Positions 17,373-27,301 are shown, counted from the first letter of the stretch. The stretch: DNA of 56,738 nt from Elizabethkingia argenteiflava (GCF_009904105.1 NZ_JAAABJ010000475.1:1-56738); one strand, 5' to 3'. The notes: generated from the sequence alone by a model not told the origin. Numbers and translations are program-made.

Positions 17373-17564
17373 TTAAACCAATCTTACGTTAACGGCGATA
17401 AGTCCTTTTTTACCTTTTTCTAGTTCGAAAGAAACTTTATCATCTTCGCGAACTCTATCTCTAAGACCAGTGGTGTGTACAAAAAATTCTTCACCACTAT
17501 CGGAAGATGAAATAAATCCGAAACCCTTTGTTTCGTTAAAAAATTTTACGGTGCCTTGTTGCAT
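17373..17564 (-). CDS. Cold-shock protein (CspA family)
   Basis: The 63-residue single cold-shock domain starts QQGTVKFFNETKGFGFIS (RNP1, GFGFI) and continues with EFFVHTTGL (RNP2). It binds single-stranded RNA or DNA and can melt RNA secondary structure. Length is typical for Bacteroidota Csp. It is the last of three same-strand genes (rhlE, extended csp, csp), 24 bases after the previous one. Confidence 0.95.
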   Translation of the reverse strand: MQQGTVKFFNETKGFGFISSSDSGEEFFVHTTGLRDRVREDDKVSFELEKGKKGLIAVNVRLV

Positions 17565-17588
17565 TGTATTTGTTATTAAAAATTATTG

Positions 17589-18020
17589 TTATTTATAGAG
17601 TTGAATATTGATAGCGGCAAAACCTCTTGTTGTTTTTTCTTTCTCAAAAGAAACTTTATCTCCTTTTTGTATAGGTACTATACAGTCGTTATTGTGGAAA
17701 AATAAGCTCTCCTTAGTTTGAGTTTCGGTAATAAAACCGTAGCCCTTCACACTAAAAAATGTAACGATCCCTGTAAGTACAGTTTCTCTTTGCACGATAG
17801 CGGCCCCCAATTGTATATCTTCCAATTTAATATCTGGAAAATTGCTGTTGTCCGGAGGAGTAGCCGAGATTTGACCATTTATATCCACAAAAGCCATCAT
17901 TTCATTTAGACTTTTGCCCTTGTTGTTTAGTGTTTTTCGTTCTTCTCGCCTTTTGGCTTTTTCCTTTTGTTTTTGAATTTTTTTCTTATTATTTTCTTTT
18001 TTAGAGAAAGAATCTGCCAT
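17589..18020 (-). CDS. Cold-shock-domain protein with a basic N-terminal extension
   Basis: The 143-residue protein has two parts. Residues 1-50 are rich in Lys, Arg and Glu (KKENNKKKIQKQKEKAKRREER), probably helical and RNA-contacting. A linker with KSLNEMMAFVDINGQIS follows. A C-terminal cold-shock domain (about 80-143) has TGIVTFFSVKGYGFI and LFFHNNDC. Proteins of this layout occur widely in flavobacteria, but I know of no defined function. It lies 21 bases after the RhlE-type helicase gene and 24 bases before a plain csp, so helicase and two RNA chaperones are made from one transcript. Confidence 0.88.
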   Translation of the reverse strand: MADSFSKKENNKKKIQKQKEKAKRREERKTLNNKGKSLNEMMAFVDINGQISATPPDNSNFPDIKLEDIQLGAAIVQRETVLTGIVTFFSVKGYGFITETQTKESLFFHNNDCIVPIQKGDKVSFEKEKTTRGFAAINIQLYK

Positions 18021-18041
18021 ATATTGTTTTTTTTCTTTATG

Positions 18042-19169
18042 TCAATTAAGGGATTGGTTATACTTTACCTCAACGATGGTCGACCCTGTGAGTTTCTGTA
18101 TGTTTTTTAAGTGAACACGTTCTTCTCGATCGCAAAATGATACCGCTCTACCCTCTGTTCCTGCACGTCCAGTTCTACCAATTCGGTGTACATAAGTCTC
18201 TGGGATATTCGGGATTTCATAATTGATAACATGAGAGAGTTCGCTTATATCTATACCCCGTGAGGCAATGTCTGTAGCAATAAGTATCAGGGTACGTTCT
18301 TGTTTAAAATCTTCCAATGTCTGTTGTCTCGCATTCTGCGATTTATTTCCGTGTATTGCAGCAGCCTTCAATCCGGATAGGCGAAGTTTTTTAACCAATT
18401 TATCGGCACCATGCTTGGTACGTGTAAAAATCAGCGATCGTTTCAGTGGTTGCTCTTTTAATAGATTTATAAGCAGCTGTGTTTTATCTCTTTTTTCTAC
18501 AAAATAAACCGATTGTTGTACCGTCTTAGCCGTAGAGGAGACAGGTGATACTTTTACTTCTAGCGGTTGTTTTAAGATCGTATTCGCAAATTTTCGAGTC
18601 TCCTCGGGCATAGTTGCGGAAAAGAATAAGGTCTGCCTTACTTTAGGAAGTAGCTTGATGATTTTCTTTACATCATTAACAAAGCCCATATCCAGCATAC
18701 GGTCTGCTTCATCCAGTACAAATATTTCTATTTTAGAAAGATCGACCAGGCCTTGTCCGATCAGATCCAATAAACGGCCAGGGGTTGCGATAAGAGTATC
18801 AGTTCTTTTTTTGAGCGCTGTAATTTGTTGTTGAGGCTTTACGCCTCCGAAAATAGAGAGCTGAGATAAATTCAGATACTTGCTGTACTGTTTAAAATTG
18901 GTTTCTATCTGAATAGCAAGTTCTCGAGTAGGCGTTAATATTAAAGCCCTTACATTACGGTGTTCTTTTTTGTTATTCTTGAGTAATTGTAGAATAGGAA
19001 TGGCAAAGGCTGCTGTTTTTCCGGTGCCTGTTTGTGCACAGGCGATGATATCCTTTCCATCTAACACATGGGGAATGGCGCTATGTTGGATTTCCGTAGG
19101 CTTCGAATAACCGCCCTCGGTGATGGCCCTTATAATCGGGTCTATTAAATTTAAATTTTTAAAATTCAT
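18042..19169 (-). CDS. rhlE: DEAD-box ATP-dependent RNA helicase, RhlE type
   Basis: The 375-residue helicase core has almost no C-terminal extension. Motifs in order: Q motif GYSKPTEIQHSAIP, motif I AQTGTGKTAAF, Ia PTRELAIQI, Ib ATPGRLLDL, II VLDEADRMLDMGF, III FSATMP, IV LIFTRTKHGADKL, V ATDIASRGIDI and VI HRIGRTGRAG. RhlE-type helicases remodel RNA and rRNA, often in the cold. It is the first gene of an operon with two cold-shock proteins and has an unusually long, structured leader. The start (MNFKNLNL) agrees with family N-termini. Confidence 0.95.
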   Translation of the reverse strand: MNFKNLNLIDPIIRAITEGGYSKPTEIQHSAIPHVLDGKDIIACAQTGTGKTAAFAIPILQLLKNNKKEHRNVRALILTPTRELAIQIETNFKQYSKYLNLSQLSIFGGVKPQQQITALKKRTDTLIATPGRLLDLIGQGLVDLSKIEIFVLDEADRMLDMGFVNDVKKIIKLLPKVRQTLFFSATMPEETRKFANTILKQPLEVKVSPVSSTAKTVQQSVYFVEKRDKTQLLINLLKEQPLKRSLIFTRTKHGADKLVKKLRLSGLKAAAIHGNKSQNARQQTLEDFKQERTLILIATDIASRGIDISELSHVINYEIPNIPETYVHRIGRTGRAGTEGRAVSFCDREERVHLKNIQKLTGSTIVEVKYNQSLN

Positions 19170-19646
19170 GGTCCTTAATACCTATTTAGTGGTATATTTT
19201 GGGGTGACTTTCCCCCTGAGGGAAATAAAAAATGGTTTCAGTTAGGTTAGTTATAAATCAATTGAATGACCAATTTTTATAGCTAACTTTATTGTGTAAT
19301 GCAAAGCATTACCAATAGGAGTGCTCCAGCTAGAGGTGCATCATTGAGAATACAAATGGCTTTTTAAAATTTCACTATTCATGATGTAGTTACCAAGATA
19401 TTCCCGACACCTAACTACATCTGAAGGTTTCGCATATTGAACCGAGGAGCTCTCTTTCGGAGAGCTAAAATTCTGTCTTAATGTTATTTGCCTTATGTAA
19501 AGCTTCAGCCTGCCAAGTGCTATCTTCATACACGATGTTTTAAAGGGTTAAAGTAGGGCAACTGAAAAAGCAAAAACTGTGAGAAAATTGTGATTCTATA
19601 CTATTACAGAAATAGCGAAGGCAGATACCTGTTGATTAACTTAATT
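19170..19646 (-). promoter_or_regulatory. Long structured 5' leader of the rhlE-csp mRNA (candidate cis-regulatory RNA)
   Basis: The nearest good promoter box lies at 19653-19660, so the predicted leader is about 480 nt. Three perfect hairpins fall within it: GATGTAGTTA/TAACTACATC (19383-19392 with 19412-19421, 10 bp); AGCTCTC/GAGAGCT (19448-19454 with 19460-19466, 7 bp); and GTAATGC/GCATTAC (19296-19302 with 19306-19312, 7 bp). An imperfect one lies at about 19322-19340. Long leaders controlling cold-induced translation are known for cspA and deaD in E. coli. The same role here is inference. A 62-codon frame (19341-19529) inside the leader does not look like a protein. Confidence 0.5.
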
Positions 19647-19652
19647 AGTATG

Positions 19653-19660
19653 CAAATATA
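19653..19660 (-). promoter_or_regulatory. Putative promoter -7 box for the rhlE operon
   Basis: TATATTTG on the minus strand is a perfect TAnnTTTG. It is about 480 bases from the rhlE start. No clear -33 partner was seen. Confidence 0.4.
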
Positions 19661-20183
19661 CAAAAATATTTAAGATATCCTAATAAATTTGGATTTTTAT
19701 CAAAAAACTTCACTGATGGTAAATAAAGCTTATAGGGGTGCGGTTTACAAAATATTCAGCTAATGCGGTTAATATTTATTAAGCCCCTGCATTATGCTCA
19801 ATTGTTCGATCTGTAAAGAATAAAAGAATATATGCGAAACCTTTTACTTATTAAAGCACTTTATAAGAAAGTCTTAAAATCTAGGGAGACGACCAAGAGC
19901 AATGCTAAGGAGCCAATCAGTTAATTTACCATTAAATGAACAATAGGTTTATGATTTTTTTTATCGCTATTTTTAGATTTTAAAATTAATACGCTAATTT
20001 TAACCCTTGTAAAAAAAAGGCATCCAATATCAAGTCTATTGATTATCAGAAGTGCTATTTAAATCATGCACTATAAAATAAATAGAAAAGATATAGGTTT
20101 TTTACTATAAAAGTGAAAGGTCTAAAAATAGAGAGGGAAGTAGCCACCGTTGTAAATAATTTAATGAATCCAATAAAAATATT
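19661..20183. other. Gene-free region before the DASS transporter
   Basis: AT-rich with stops in all frames. I see no RNA gene, repeat or recognisable protein remnant. Confidence 0.5.
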
Positions 20184-21638
20184 ATGAATAAATCGAAGTT
20201 TATTAAGATGCTACTTCTAGGTATAATAGCTTTTATACCCTTTTTTATGCCTTGTCCAGAGGGACTCTCTTTAGTCGCTTGGAGGCTATTGGGAGTATAT
20301 TTTGCCACTATTGTAGGGTTGATCCTCAAGCCATATAATGAATCTATTATGTTGTTTATTTCCCTCTCTATGTCTGCCATATTTATTACCCTTACACCCA
20401 ATCAAGTGGTACAGGCCAAAGCAGTATTGGAGGGGTATTCAGATACTAGTGTATGGTTGGTATTTTCTGCTTTCTCTCTGAGTATAGCCTTTGTGCATAC
20501 GGGATTAGGTAAGAGAATCGCCTACTTATTAATTGACAAACTGGGAAGTACAACCCTGCGCATGGGATATGTAAATGTTTTTTTGGAGCTGTTTTTAGCG
20601 CCTGCCACTCCTTCTAATACGGCAAGAGCCGGGGGAATAGTCACACCTATTATGAATAGCGTATCTGTAGCCCTAGGTTCTGATCCTGTTGAAAGTCCTA
20701 AAAAAGCTGGCAGATATTTAATGCTAAATGTTTATATGATTACCAAGACCACGAGTTATTTATTCCTCACGGCTATGGCTCCCAATGCTATGGCAATTTC
20801 CCTTATGGGGCCTATTTTAGGTTTGGATATGGATTATGCGACATGGTTTCTATTGGCTTCGGTTCCCGGTTTAATTTGTTTATTTCTCACACCTCTAATT
20901 CTTTATTTCATTATAAAACCAGAATTAAAAAAGGTAAATAATAAAGAAATTGCTAGAAAGGGTTTGCAGGAATTGGGCCCTATAAAAAACAGTGAAAAAA
21001 TATTACTGGTTATCTTTTTCTTGGCTTTAATATGTTGGGTTTTTGGAGGAATGTTACCCTATAAATTAAGCGCGTGGATTGTGGCGATAAGTGCTATGAC
21101 ATCTTTACTGGTAGTCAGTGTGATCGACTGGGAGATCTTTGTTAAGAATAAAGGAGCGTGGGCTACGCTTATGTGGTATGGAGGTATTATAGGATTGGCA
21201 AAAGTACTTGAAAAAGCAAATTTCTTTCAATGGTTGGCCTCTTCTTTGGAGTCTATGCTTAAAGGTGTAGATTTTGGAGGCCCTTATTTAGCATTGGCTT
21301 TTATATTGATTTGTACTTGTCTCATTCGCTATGTATTCGCTTCTGGTAGCGCCTATGTAGTCGCTATGGTACCTGTATTTGCGATTGTGGGCAAATTTAT
21401 AGGAGCTCCTGTAGAATTATTATTTATAGGTATACTGTTTTCAAATGCTTATGGAGGTATGCTTACCCATTATACCGGAGGTCCTGGGCCTATTGTATTT
21501 GCCTGTGGTTATAATGATATTCCATCTTGGTGGAAGGCAGGTTTTATACTGGTGGTTTGTAGTTTAGTGGTTCATCTCACCATAGGAGTCCTCTGGTGGA
21601 AGTTCTTAATCTCAAATGCTCTTTTGTTTGGGCATTAA
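20184..21638 (+). CDS. Divalent anion:Na+ symporter (DASS/CitT-like di- or tricarboxylate carrier)
   Basis: The 484-residue inner-membrane protein has about 12 hydrophobic segments. The DASS signature is visible as LAPATPSNTARAGGIVTPI near residue 137 (the SNT substrate/sodium motif). A second half-repeat near 410-440 has NAYGGMLTHYTGGPGPIVF, the CitT/TtdT-type counterpart. VWLVFSAFSLSIAFVHTGLGKRIAYLL near 90 is also typical of this branch. It probably imports a C4-dicarboxylate or citrate, by sodium symport or by exchange. The gene stands alone and converges with uvrA. Confidence 0.87.
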   Translation: MNKSKFIKMLLLGIIAFIPFFMPCPEGLSLVAWRLLGVYFATIVGLILKPYNESIMLFISLSMSAIFITLTPNQVVQAKAVLEGYSDTSVWLVFSAFSLSIAFVHTGLGKRIAYLLIDKLGSTTLRMGYVNVFLELFLAPATPSNTARAGGIVTPIMNSVSVALGSDPVESPKKAGRYLMLNVYMITKTTSYLFLTAMAPNAMAISLMGPILGLDMDYATWFLLASVPGLICLFLTPLILYFIIKPELKKVNNKEIARKGLQELGPIKNSEKILLVIFFLALICWVFGGMLPYKLSAWIVAISAMTSLLVVSVIDWEIFVKNKGAWATLMWYGGIIGLAKVLEKANFFQWLASSLESMLKGVDFGGPYLALAFILICTCLIRYVFASGSAYVVAMVPVFAIVGKFIGAPVELLFIGILFSNAYGGMLTHYTGGPGPIVFACGYNDIPSWWKAGFILVVCSLVVHLTIGVLWWKFLISNALLFGH

Positions 21639-22204
21639 TTTAATGCTCACTTATCACAAAAGCATATTCACTGTAGAGAAATTATGGTCGTAAAGTTCGG
21701 GAGTTTTTTTTTAACTCAAAAAGAGAGCATGGCGTCTCCATCAAATTGAATGGAGGTAAAAGGGGTTTTTAAAAGTATACGATGTGAGTAGAAAGCCATG
21801 CGCCATGCTGCAATATATTTCCCGATTTTAGGATGCTTCTCCTATTTTTAGCGGCCTTGTTTCATTTAACAACCCTGCCAATGATGCCAATAGCACTCAT
21901 ATAATAAACGATGTGATTTTGGAAGACTTTCGAAAAAAGAGCTTCATACTTTTAAAAATCATAACAACATGAAGGCAGGGCAAATTTGCCCTGCCTTCAT
22001 GTTCGATTTTGATCGAGAATTAATACAAAAAAATATAGGCTCTCAAGGCTGTTTCTTGGCCGTAAAGCCCTCTGTTCAGGTCGTTTGAATCCCTAAAATA
22101 TTCCGAATAACGGATAAAGGCTTATTCAGATATATCTTTTAGTCTCAGGATAACGGCACTAAGAGATATAGATGTAATTAAAGATTAATATTTCATCGGC
22201 AGCT
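21639..22204. other. Intergenic region with a possible decayed minus-strand gene
   Basis: On the minus strand, from ATG at 21947, a frame reads MKLFFRKSSKITSF..., a TGA, then LLASLAGLLNETRPLKIGE before a stop. A shifted frame continues KIGKYIAAWRMAFYSHRILL...FDGDAMLSF to TGA at 21716. The composition looks protein-like, but I recognise no family, so a decayed gene is only suspected. The region also holds the palindrome listed separately. Nothing else was recognised. Confidence 0.25.
21966..22003. repeat. 38-bp perfect palindrome
   Basis: The arms AACATGAAGGCAGGGCAAA and TTTGCCCTGCCTTCATGTT are exact reverse complements (19 bp each) with no spacer. It lies between convergent genes (DASS carrier and uvrA). 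It could act as a bidirectional terminator hairpin, but U-tracts are missing on both sides. Confidence 0.85.
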
Positions 22205-25000
22205 TTACTTCAATTTTTCTTTAATAAATCTAGCAGTATGAGATTTCTTATTTTTTGTCAATTCCTCGGGAGTGCCTGCAAAAACGATTTCCCCTCCGTA
22301 TTTCCCTGCCTCTGGGCCGATATCGATGATATAATCAGCGCATTTGATGATATCCGGTTGGTGTTCTATTACGATCACCGAATGTCCCAGATTGATCAGT
22401 GCTTGTAGTGAAATCATTAGTTTGCTAATATCGTGGAAATGCAGCCCTGTGGAGGGCTCGTCAAATATAAATAAGGTTTTTTCATGGGTGTTACCTTTTG
22501 CTAAAAAGGAGGCCAGCTTTACCCGCTGCGCTTCCCCTCCAGATAAGGTAGAAGAAGGTTGCCCCAATTGGAGATAGCCTAGTCCCACATCTTGAAGAGG
22601 TTTTAGTTTGTGGACAATTTTATCCTGGTGATTATCGTCGAAAAAGCTCAAAGCTTCATTTACAGTGAGATTTAAGATGTCTGAGATGTTTTTTTCATCA
22701 AACCTAACATCCAAAATATCATCTTTGAACCGGGTGCCGTGGCAGGTTTCACACTGGAGTTCAATATCTGCCATAAATTGCATGGATACAGTAATACTCC
22801 CTTCACCTTTACATTCTTCACATCGGCCTCCGTCTACATTAAAAGAAAAATGCTTTGCTTTTAAACCCATGTGTTTGGCGATTTTTTGCTTGGCGAAAAG
22901 ATCGCGAATATCATCATAGGCCTTTAAGTAAGTGACAGGGTTGGAACGTGAAGATTTTCCAATGGGATTTTGATCGATCAGTTCTATATTTTGAATCAGG
23001 TGTTTAGGGAATGTTATTGCGTCAAAGTCTGCTTTTTTTCCACCTAATTCCAGCTCTATCTGAATGGCTGGCGCCAAGACCTCCTTCATGAGAGTCGATT
23101 TTCCGCTACCCGAAATACCAGTGATCACCACAAGGCACTCCAGAGGGATGGCGACATTTATATTTTTTAGATTATGTTCCCGCGCACCTTTTATATGAAT
23201 AAATTCAGTAGATGTTCTTCGGTGTTGGGGAACTGGAATTTCCTTTACACCGTTCAGATAATCCGAGGTTAAACTCTGGGCTTTTTTTATTTCTTCAAAA
23301 TTACCACTGAAAACCACTTCGCCTCCTAGGTATCCTGCTCCTGGTCCTATATCTATAATGTGATCTGCTGCCCGCATCACATCTTCATCGTGTTCCACAA
23401 CAATTACCGTATTGCCTAGATCCCGAAGTTTTTTAAGAACTTCAATAAGATTTTCGGTATCGCGAGAGTGTAGACCTATGCTGGGTTCATCCAAAATATA
23501 AATAGAACCCACAAGACTGCTGCCCAAGGAGGTGGCTAGGTTGATTCTTTGGCTCTCTCCGCCTGAAAGCGTATTAGAGTTTCTGTTAAGGCTTAAATAG
23601 CCGAGGCCTACTTTTACTAAAAACTCTAGTCTAGAGACAATTTCGTATATCAGTCGTTTCGCAATACTGACATCGTGATTATTTAGCTTTAGATTTTTAA
23701 TCAGAGGTAATAATTCATCCAGTGGTAATTCTACCATAGATTGGATGTTATGTCCATCAATCTTCACCCACGAACTTTCTTCCCTTAAGCGCAATCCCTC
23801 ACAAGTAGGGCAGATGGTTTTGCCTCGATAACGCGATAGCATAACGCGGTACTGAATTTTATAGAGGTTTTCTTCCAGCATTTTAAAGAAGTTATCAATG
23901 CTAGGAAAGTTTTCGGATTTATCTCCTCTCCATAGGAACTGTCGTTGTTCTTTTGAGAGTTCAAAATAGGGTTTGTGTATAGGGAAATCCTGTGCTGCCT
24001 TTTTTATAAAGGCAGCCTGCCATTCTTTCATGGTTTCTCCACGCCATGGCGCTACAGCGGCTTCATAAACCGATAGATTTTTATTGGGGATAACCAGATC
24101 TTCATCTATGCCTATTATTTTTCCATAACCTTCACAGGTAGGACAGGCTCCATAAGGATTATTAAAGCTAAAAAAGTGAATATTAGGCTCGTCAAAAACA
24201 AGTTGATCCAATTCAAATTTATTAGAAAATATTTTGGTTTTTCCGGTATGGGTATTTTTGATGTGACAGTAACCTTTTCCTTCATAAAAAGCGGTCTGAA
24301 CAGAGTCGGCAAGACGTTGTAAAAAAGCATCGTCTTCTTCGTATTTAAAACGGTCGATTACCAAAAAGAGCGGTGTTCCGGCTTCGGGTACAAATCCAAA
24401 GCTTTCTAAATCTTCTATATTGGCAAGGTTGCCTCCTGCATCTAATCGGGTAAAGCCTTGTTGCTTAAGTGTTTTGAGTTGTTCACTAAAATTTTCTATC
24501 TCGTAATGCCAGGGGGAACTCAGGATAAAAGCAGGGGTGTTTCCCTGTGCTTTTATAAACTCTATAACATCCGTAACGTTGTCTTTTTTTACTTCTTCCC
24601 CTGATATAGGAGAGTAAGTACATCCTATGCGAGCAAAGAGCAGTTTTAGATAATCATAAATTTCTGTTGTGGTCCCTACTGTAGATCGCGGATTGGAGGA
24701 AATTACTTTTTGCTGTATCGCTATAGAAGGAGCTAAACCTTTAATGTCATCAACCTTAGGTTTTTCCAGTTTACCCAGAAACTGACGCGCATAGGAGCTG
24801 AGACTCTCCACGTAACGCCTTTGTCCTTCCGCGTAGAGGGTATCAAAAGCTAAAGAAGACTTACCACTTCCTGATACGCCTGTAATCACAGTGAGTTTAT
24901 TTTTAGGAATCAAAACATTAATATGTTTTAAATTGTTAAGATGGGCGTTTTTAACAAATATTTCCTTCTTGATATCTATACTTTTGGGTAGTGTCATCAT
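22205..25000 (-). CDS. uvrA: UvrABC excinuclease, subunit A
   Basis: The 931-residue damage-recognition ATPase of nucleotide excision repair has two ABC modules: Walker [16 protein letters not shown] near residue 38 and [15 protein letters not shown] near 630. The signatures are [12 protein letters not shown] near 480 and [12 protein letters not shown] near 820. Zinc-finger cysteines show in [10 protein letters not shown] and in CEECKGEGS with CETCHGTRF. Length is normal. Start [25 protein letters not shown] fits the family, though either of the first two Met codons could serve. A -7 box lies 13 bases upstream. It is monocistronic. Confidence 0.97.
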   Translation of the reverse strand: MMTLPKSIDIKKEIFVKNAHLNNLKHINVLIPKNKLTVITGVSGSGKSSLAFDTLYAEGQRRYVESLSSYARQFLGKLEKPKVDDIKGLAPSIAIQQKVISSNPRSTVGTTTEIYDYLKLLFARIGCTYSPISGEEVKKDNVTDVIEFIKAQGNTPAFILSSPWHYEIENFSEQLKTLKQQGFTRLDAGGNLANIEDLESFGFVPEAGTPLFLVIDRFKYEEDDAFLQRLADSVQTAFYEGKGYCHIKNTHTGKTKIFSNKFELDQLVFDEPNIHFFSFNNPYGACPTCEGYGKIIGIDEDLVIPNKNLSVYEAAVAPWRGETMKEWQAAFIKKAAQDFPIHKPYFELSKEQRQFLWRGDKSENFPSIDNFFKMLEENLYKIQYRVMLSRYRGKTICPTCEGLRLREESSWVKIDGHNIQSMVELPLDELLPLIKNLKLNNHDVSIAKRLIYEIVSRLEFLVKVGLGYLSLNRNSNTLSGGESQRINLATSLGSSLVGSIYILDEPSIGLHSRDTENLIEVLKKLRDLGNTVIVVEHDEDVMRAADHIIDIGPGAGYLGGEVVFSGNFEEIKKAQSLTSDYLNGVKEIPVPQHRRTSTEFIHIKGAREHNLKNINVAIPLECLVVITGISGSGKSTLMKEVLAPAIQIELELGGKKADFDAITFPKHLIQNIELIDQNPIGKSSRSNPVTYLKAYDDIRDLFAKQKIAKHMGLKAKHFSFNVDGGRCEECKGEGSITVSMQFMADIELQCETCHGTRFKDDILDVRFDEKNISDILNLTVNEALSFFDDNHQDKIVHKLKPLQDVGLGYLQLGQPSSTLSGGEAQRVKLASFLAKGNTHEKTLFIFDEPSTGLHFHDISKLMISLQALINLGHSVIVIEHQPDIIKCADYIIDIGPEAGKYGGEIVFAGTPEELTKNKKSHTARFIKEKLK

Positions 25001-25013
25001 AATTACAAGACTA

Positions 25014-25021
25014 CAAAATTA
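25014..25021 (-). promoter_or_regulatory. Putative uvrA promoter -7 box
   Basis: TAATTTTG on the minus strand matches TAnnTTTG, 13 bases before the uvrA start. No SOS-like operator was recognised. Confidence 0.45.
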
Positions 25022-25218
25022 CAAAATAAAAGTCTGATATTAAGCTTAGGCGCTTAATGAATAATAGCTTTTTGGATCAGAGTGAGAAAAGTTTTAAAAG
25101 AAGAAGAGTATTAAAATGATAGGCTAAAAGTTGAAGGTTCCTCAAAAAATCATCAGGAAAAGAAAACGAGGCTTCCTGTACTTTGAATTTTTATTAGGTA
25201 AAGCTCGCGCGATATATT

Positions 25219-25226
25219 TAGATTTG
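25219..25226 (+). promoter_or_regulatory. Putative promoter -7 box for the TonB-dependent receptor
   Basis: TAGATTTG matches TAnnTTTG, 19 bases before the ATG. I see no riboswitch-like structure in the 245-base upstream region. Confidence 0.5.
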
Positions 25227-25245
25227 TTTTTTAATTAGGTGTATT

Positions 25246-27051
25246 ATGAATAAAATATTATCCTGTGTCTTCTTGCTACCTTTTGTGTTGACAAAGGTAA
25301 ATGCTCAAGAGAAATCAATCGACGAAGTGGTGATAGAAGGTAAATTTCTGTCGCTTCCCTACAAAAAAATAAGTGAGAATATAGAGATTATCACCCGAGA
25401 GCAAATTCAATCAAGCCCAGCGCAGTCTCTTGCAGATTTATTAACTTACTATACCGGAGTAGATATTGTAAAAAGAGGGGTTGCGGATATACAAACAGAT
25501 GTGAGTATCAGGGGAGGAAGTTTTGACCAGGCTTTACTTTTGATAAATGGCATGCGGTTAAGCGATGCGCAGACCGGACATAATATGATGAATCTACCCA
25601 TTACTTTAACATCGATAGATCGAATAGAAATTATACGCGGGCCTGCTGCTCGAAAGTTTGGGCAAAACGCTTATGCGGGCGTGATCAATATTGTTACCAA
25701 AGCATTTGGTAATAATCAGTATAAAGTGAATATAATAGGTGCCGACTATCAGACTTGGTCCTTGGGTGCGGCGGCAGATTTCGGAAATAAAAAATCGGCA
25801 AATTTGGTGGAGTTGGGTCATACTGAATCGGGAGGTTACCGTTACAATACGGACTATAAAGTGACGAATCTTTGGTATCAAAATCACTTGAAAATGGGCG
25901 CTGCGAAGCTGGATCTGCAGGCAGGTTTTATAGAAAAGAAATTTGGAGCCAATGGTTTTTATGATAGTCTAGAAGCTAAAGATCAGTATGAGGAAACCCA
26001 AACCTCTTTAGTAGGGGCTATCTATAGTCAAACTATAGGTAACTTCGGTGTGAATGCTAATCTGTATTGGCGAAGGGCACAGGATAAATATATCTATATA
26101 AGGGATCGACCCGAATTTTATCGAAATATGCATATTGGAAATACGTATGGCGGAGGCGTTAATGTCAGTTATAGCTCTTGGTTAGGGGTTACCGGTATAG
26201 GAGCAGAGTTACACCAGGAAGATTTAAGAAGCAATAATCTTGGAAATAGAGGCAGATTTGTTACTCAACTTTTAGCAGAACATCATTTTTTTCTTATAAA
26301 TAAGAAGTTAAGCCTTATTCCAGGGATAAGTTGGATTCATTATGCACAGACGGGGGCTTATTTTTATCCGGGTTTGGATATAGGATTTGATCTTAATGAA
26401 AAGCATAAATTATATGCGAATATCGCTAAAGTACATAGGCTTCCCACTTATACAGACCTGTATTACAAAAGTCCAAAAGAGCAAGGAAATATTCATTTGG
26501 TACCTGAAAATGCCTTGTCTTATGAACTGGGGTATCGCTTGAGAAAAAATCAATTTTCATTTAAAACCAGTATATTTGGTAGGGATTCTAAAAATGCAAT
26601 CGACTGGTTGAGAGCTAATGAACAGAGTATTTGGACGGTTCAGAATCTTGCAGAGATTAAAACCATGGGGATGGAAGCAGAGCTCGCCTATAGCTTAAAT
26701 GACTTTGTTAAGAGAATTTCAGCGGCTTATACCTATCTGGATAGTAGAGCCGCAAGTGCCGAAAGAGGTTTACATTCCAGGTATATACTGGGTAATCTGC
26801 GTCACCAACTCAATGCTAAAATAACCATGGGTTATGGCCGATTTACCAATGAACTGATCTATCAATATAAGCATCGAATGGCGTGGGGAGGATATCATAT
26901 ATTGGATGAAAAACTAAGATTTAACACCCATAATTTAGATATTTTTTTACTTGTAAACAACCTGTTTAATACCCGATATACGGGAGCTAATTTTGTTCCA
27001 ATGCCCAGAAGATGGTTTCAGTTGGGAGTGGTGTTTAAAAACGGATTTTAA
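25246..27051 (+). CDS. TonB-dependent outer-membrane receptor
   Basis: The 601-residue protein has a signal peptide (cleavage probably after VNAQ). A plug domain follows (about 25-150): IDEVVIEGKFLS resembles a TonB box region, then IITREQIQSSPAQSLADLLTYYTGVDI, SIRGGSFDQALLLINGMRLSD and IDRIEIIRGPAARKFGQNAYAGVINIVTK. A 22-strand-type barrel follows and ends with an aromatic residue (KNGF). This compact type, without the carboxypeptidase-like N-terminal repeat of SusC proteins, is typical of siderophore or cobalamin receptors. The substrate cannot be decided from sequence. No transport partner genes are adjacent. Confidence 0.9.
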   Translation: MNKILSCVFLLPFVLTKVNAQEKSIDEVVIEGKFLSLPYKKISENIEIITREQIQSSPAQSLADLLTYYTGVDIVKRGVADIQTDVSIRGGSFDQALLLINGMRLSDAQTGHNMMNLPITLTSIDRIEIIRGPAARKFGQNAYAGVINIVTKAFGNNQYKVNIIGADYQTWSLGAAADFGNKKSANLVELGHTESGGYRYNTDYKVTNLWYQNHLKMGAAKLDLQAGFIEKKFGANGFYDSLEAKDQYEETQTSLVGAIYSQTIGNFGVNANLYWRRAQDKYIYIRDRPEFYRNMHIGNTYGGGVNVSYSSWLGVTGIGAELHQEDLRSNNLGNRGRFVTQLLAEHHFFLINKKLSLIPGISWIHYAQTGAYFYPGLDIGFDLNEKHKLYANIAKVHRLPTYTDLYYKSPKEQGNIHLVPENALSYELGYRLRKNQFSFKTSIFGRDSKNAIDWLRANEQSIWTVQNLAEIKTMGMEAELAYSLNDFVKRISAAYTYLDSRAASAERGLHSRYILGNLRHQLNAKITMGYGRFTNELIYQYKHRMAWGGYHILDEKLRFNTHNLDIFLLVNNLFNTRYTGANFVPMPRRWFQLGVVFKNGF

Positions 27052-27251
27052 CTTCGTGTTTTTTTTTTGTGATCTATAAGGTGAATCAGGTAAATAAAAG
27101 CTGTAAGACTTCCATATAAATTCTGTATAAGCGTAAGGAGAAATCATAAAATATATTTAAGCCTTTTTTCTCTCTGATAATGTCGGTGAGTTCCTATATC
27201 GGGTGGACTATCTGTGTAGGTGCTAAACTAAAGCGCTTAAAAAATGAACTG

Positions 27252-27287
27252 AAAAAGGAAACTAAATGTTTATTTAGTTTCCTTTTT
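27252..27287 (+). terminator. Terminator between the receptor gene and dnaN
   Basis: A 15-bp perfect stem (AAAAAGGAAACTAAA / TTTAGTTTCCTTTTT) has a 6-base loop. It ends in T on the plus strand and could also work in the other direction. Confidence 0.7.
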
Positions 27288-27301
27288 GTACCGAGAATCA
27301 T

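Noticed and set aside
19341-19529. 62-codon minus-strand frame inside the rhlE leader
   Set aside because: It spans two perfect hairpins, and its sequence changes character along its length. Structured RNA explains the region better, though a leader ORF cannot be fully excluded.
21661-22204. Regulatory RNA or riboswitch near the DASS carrier and uvrA
   Set aside because: Apart from the palindrome, no stems or conserved cores typical of known riboswitches could be seen; the region lies between gene ends, not upstream of a gene.
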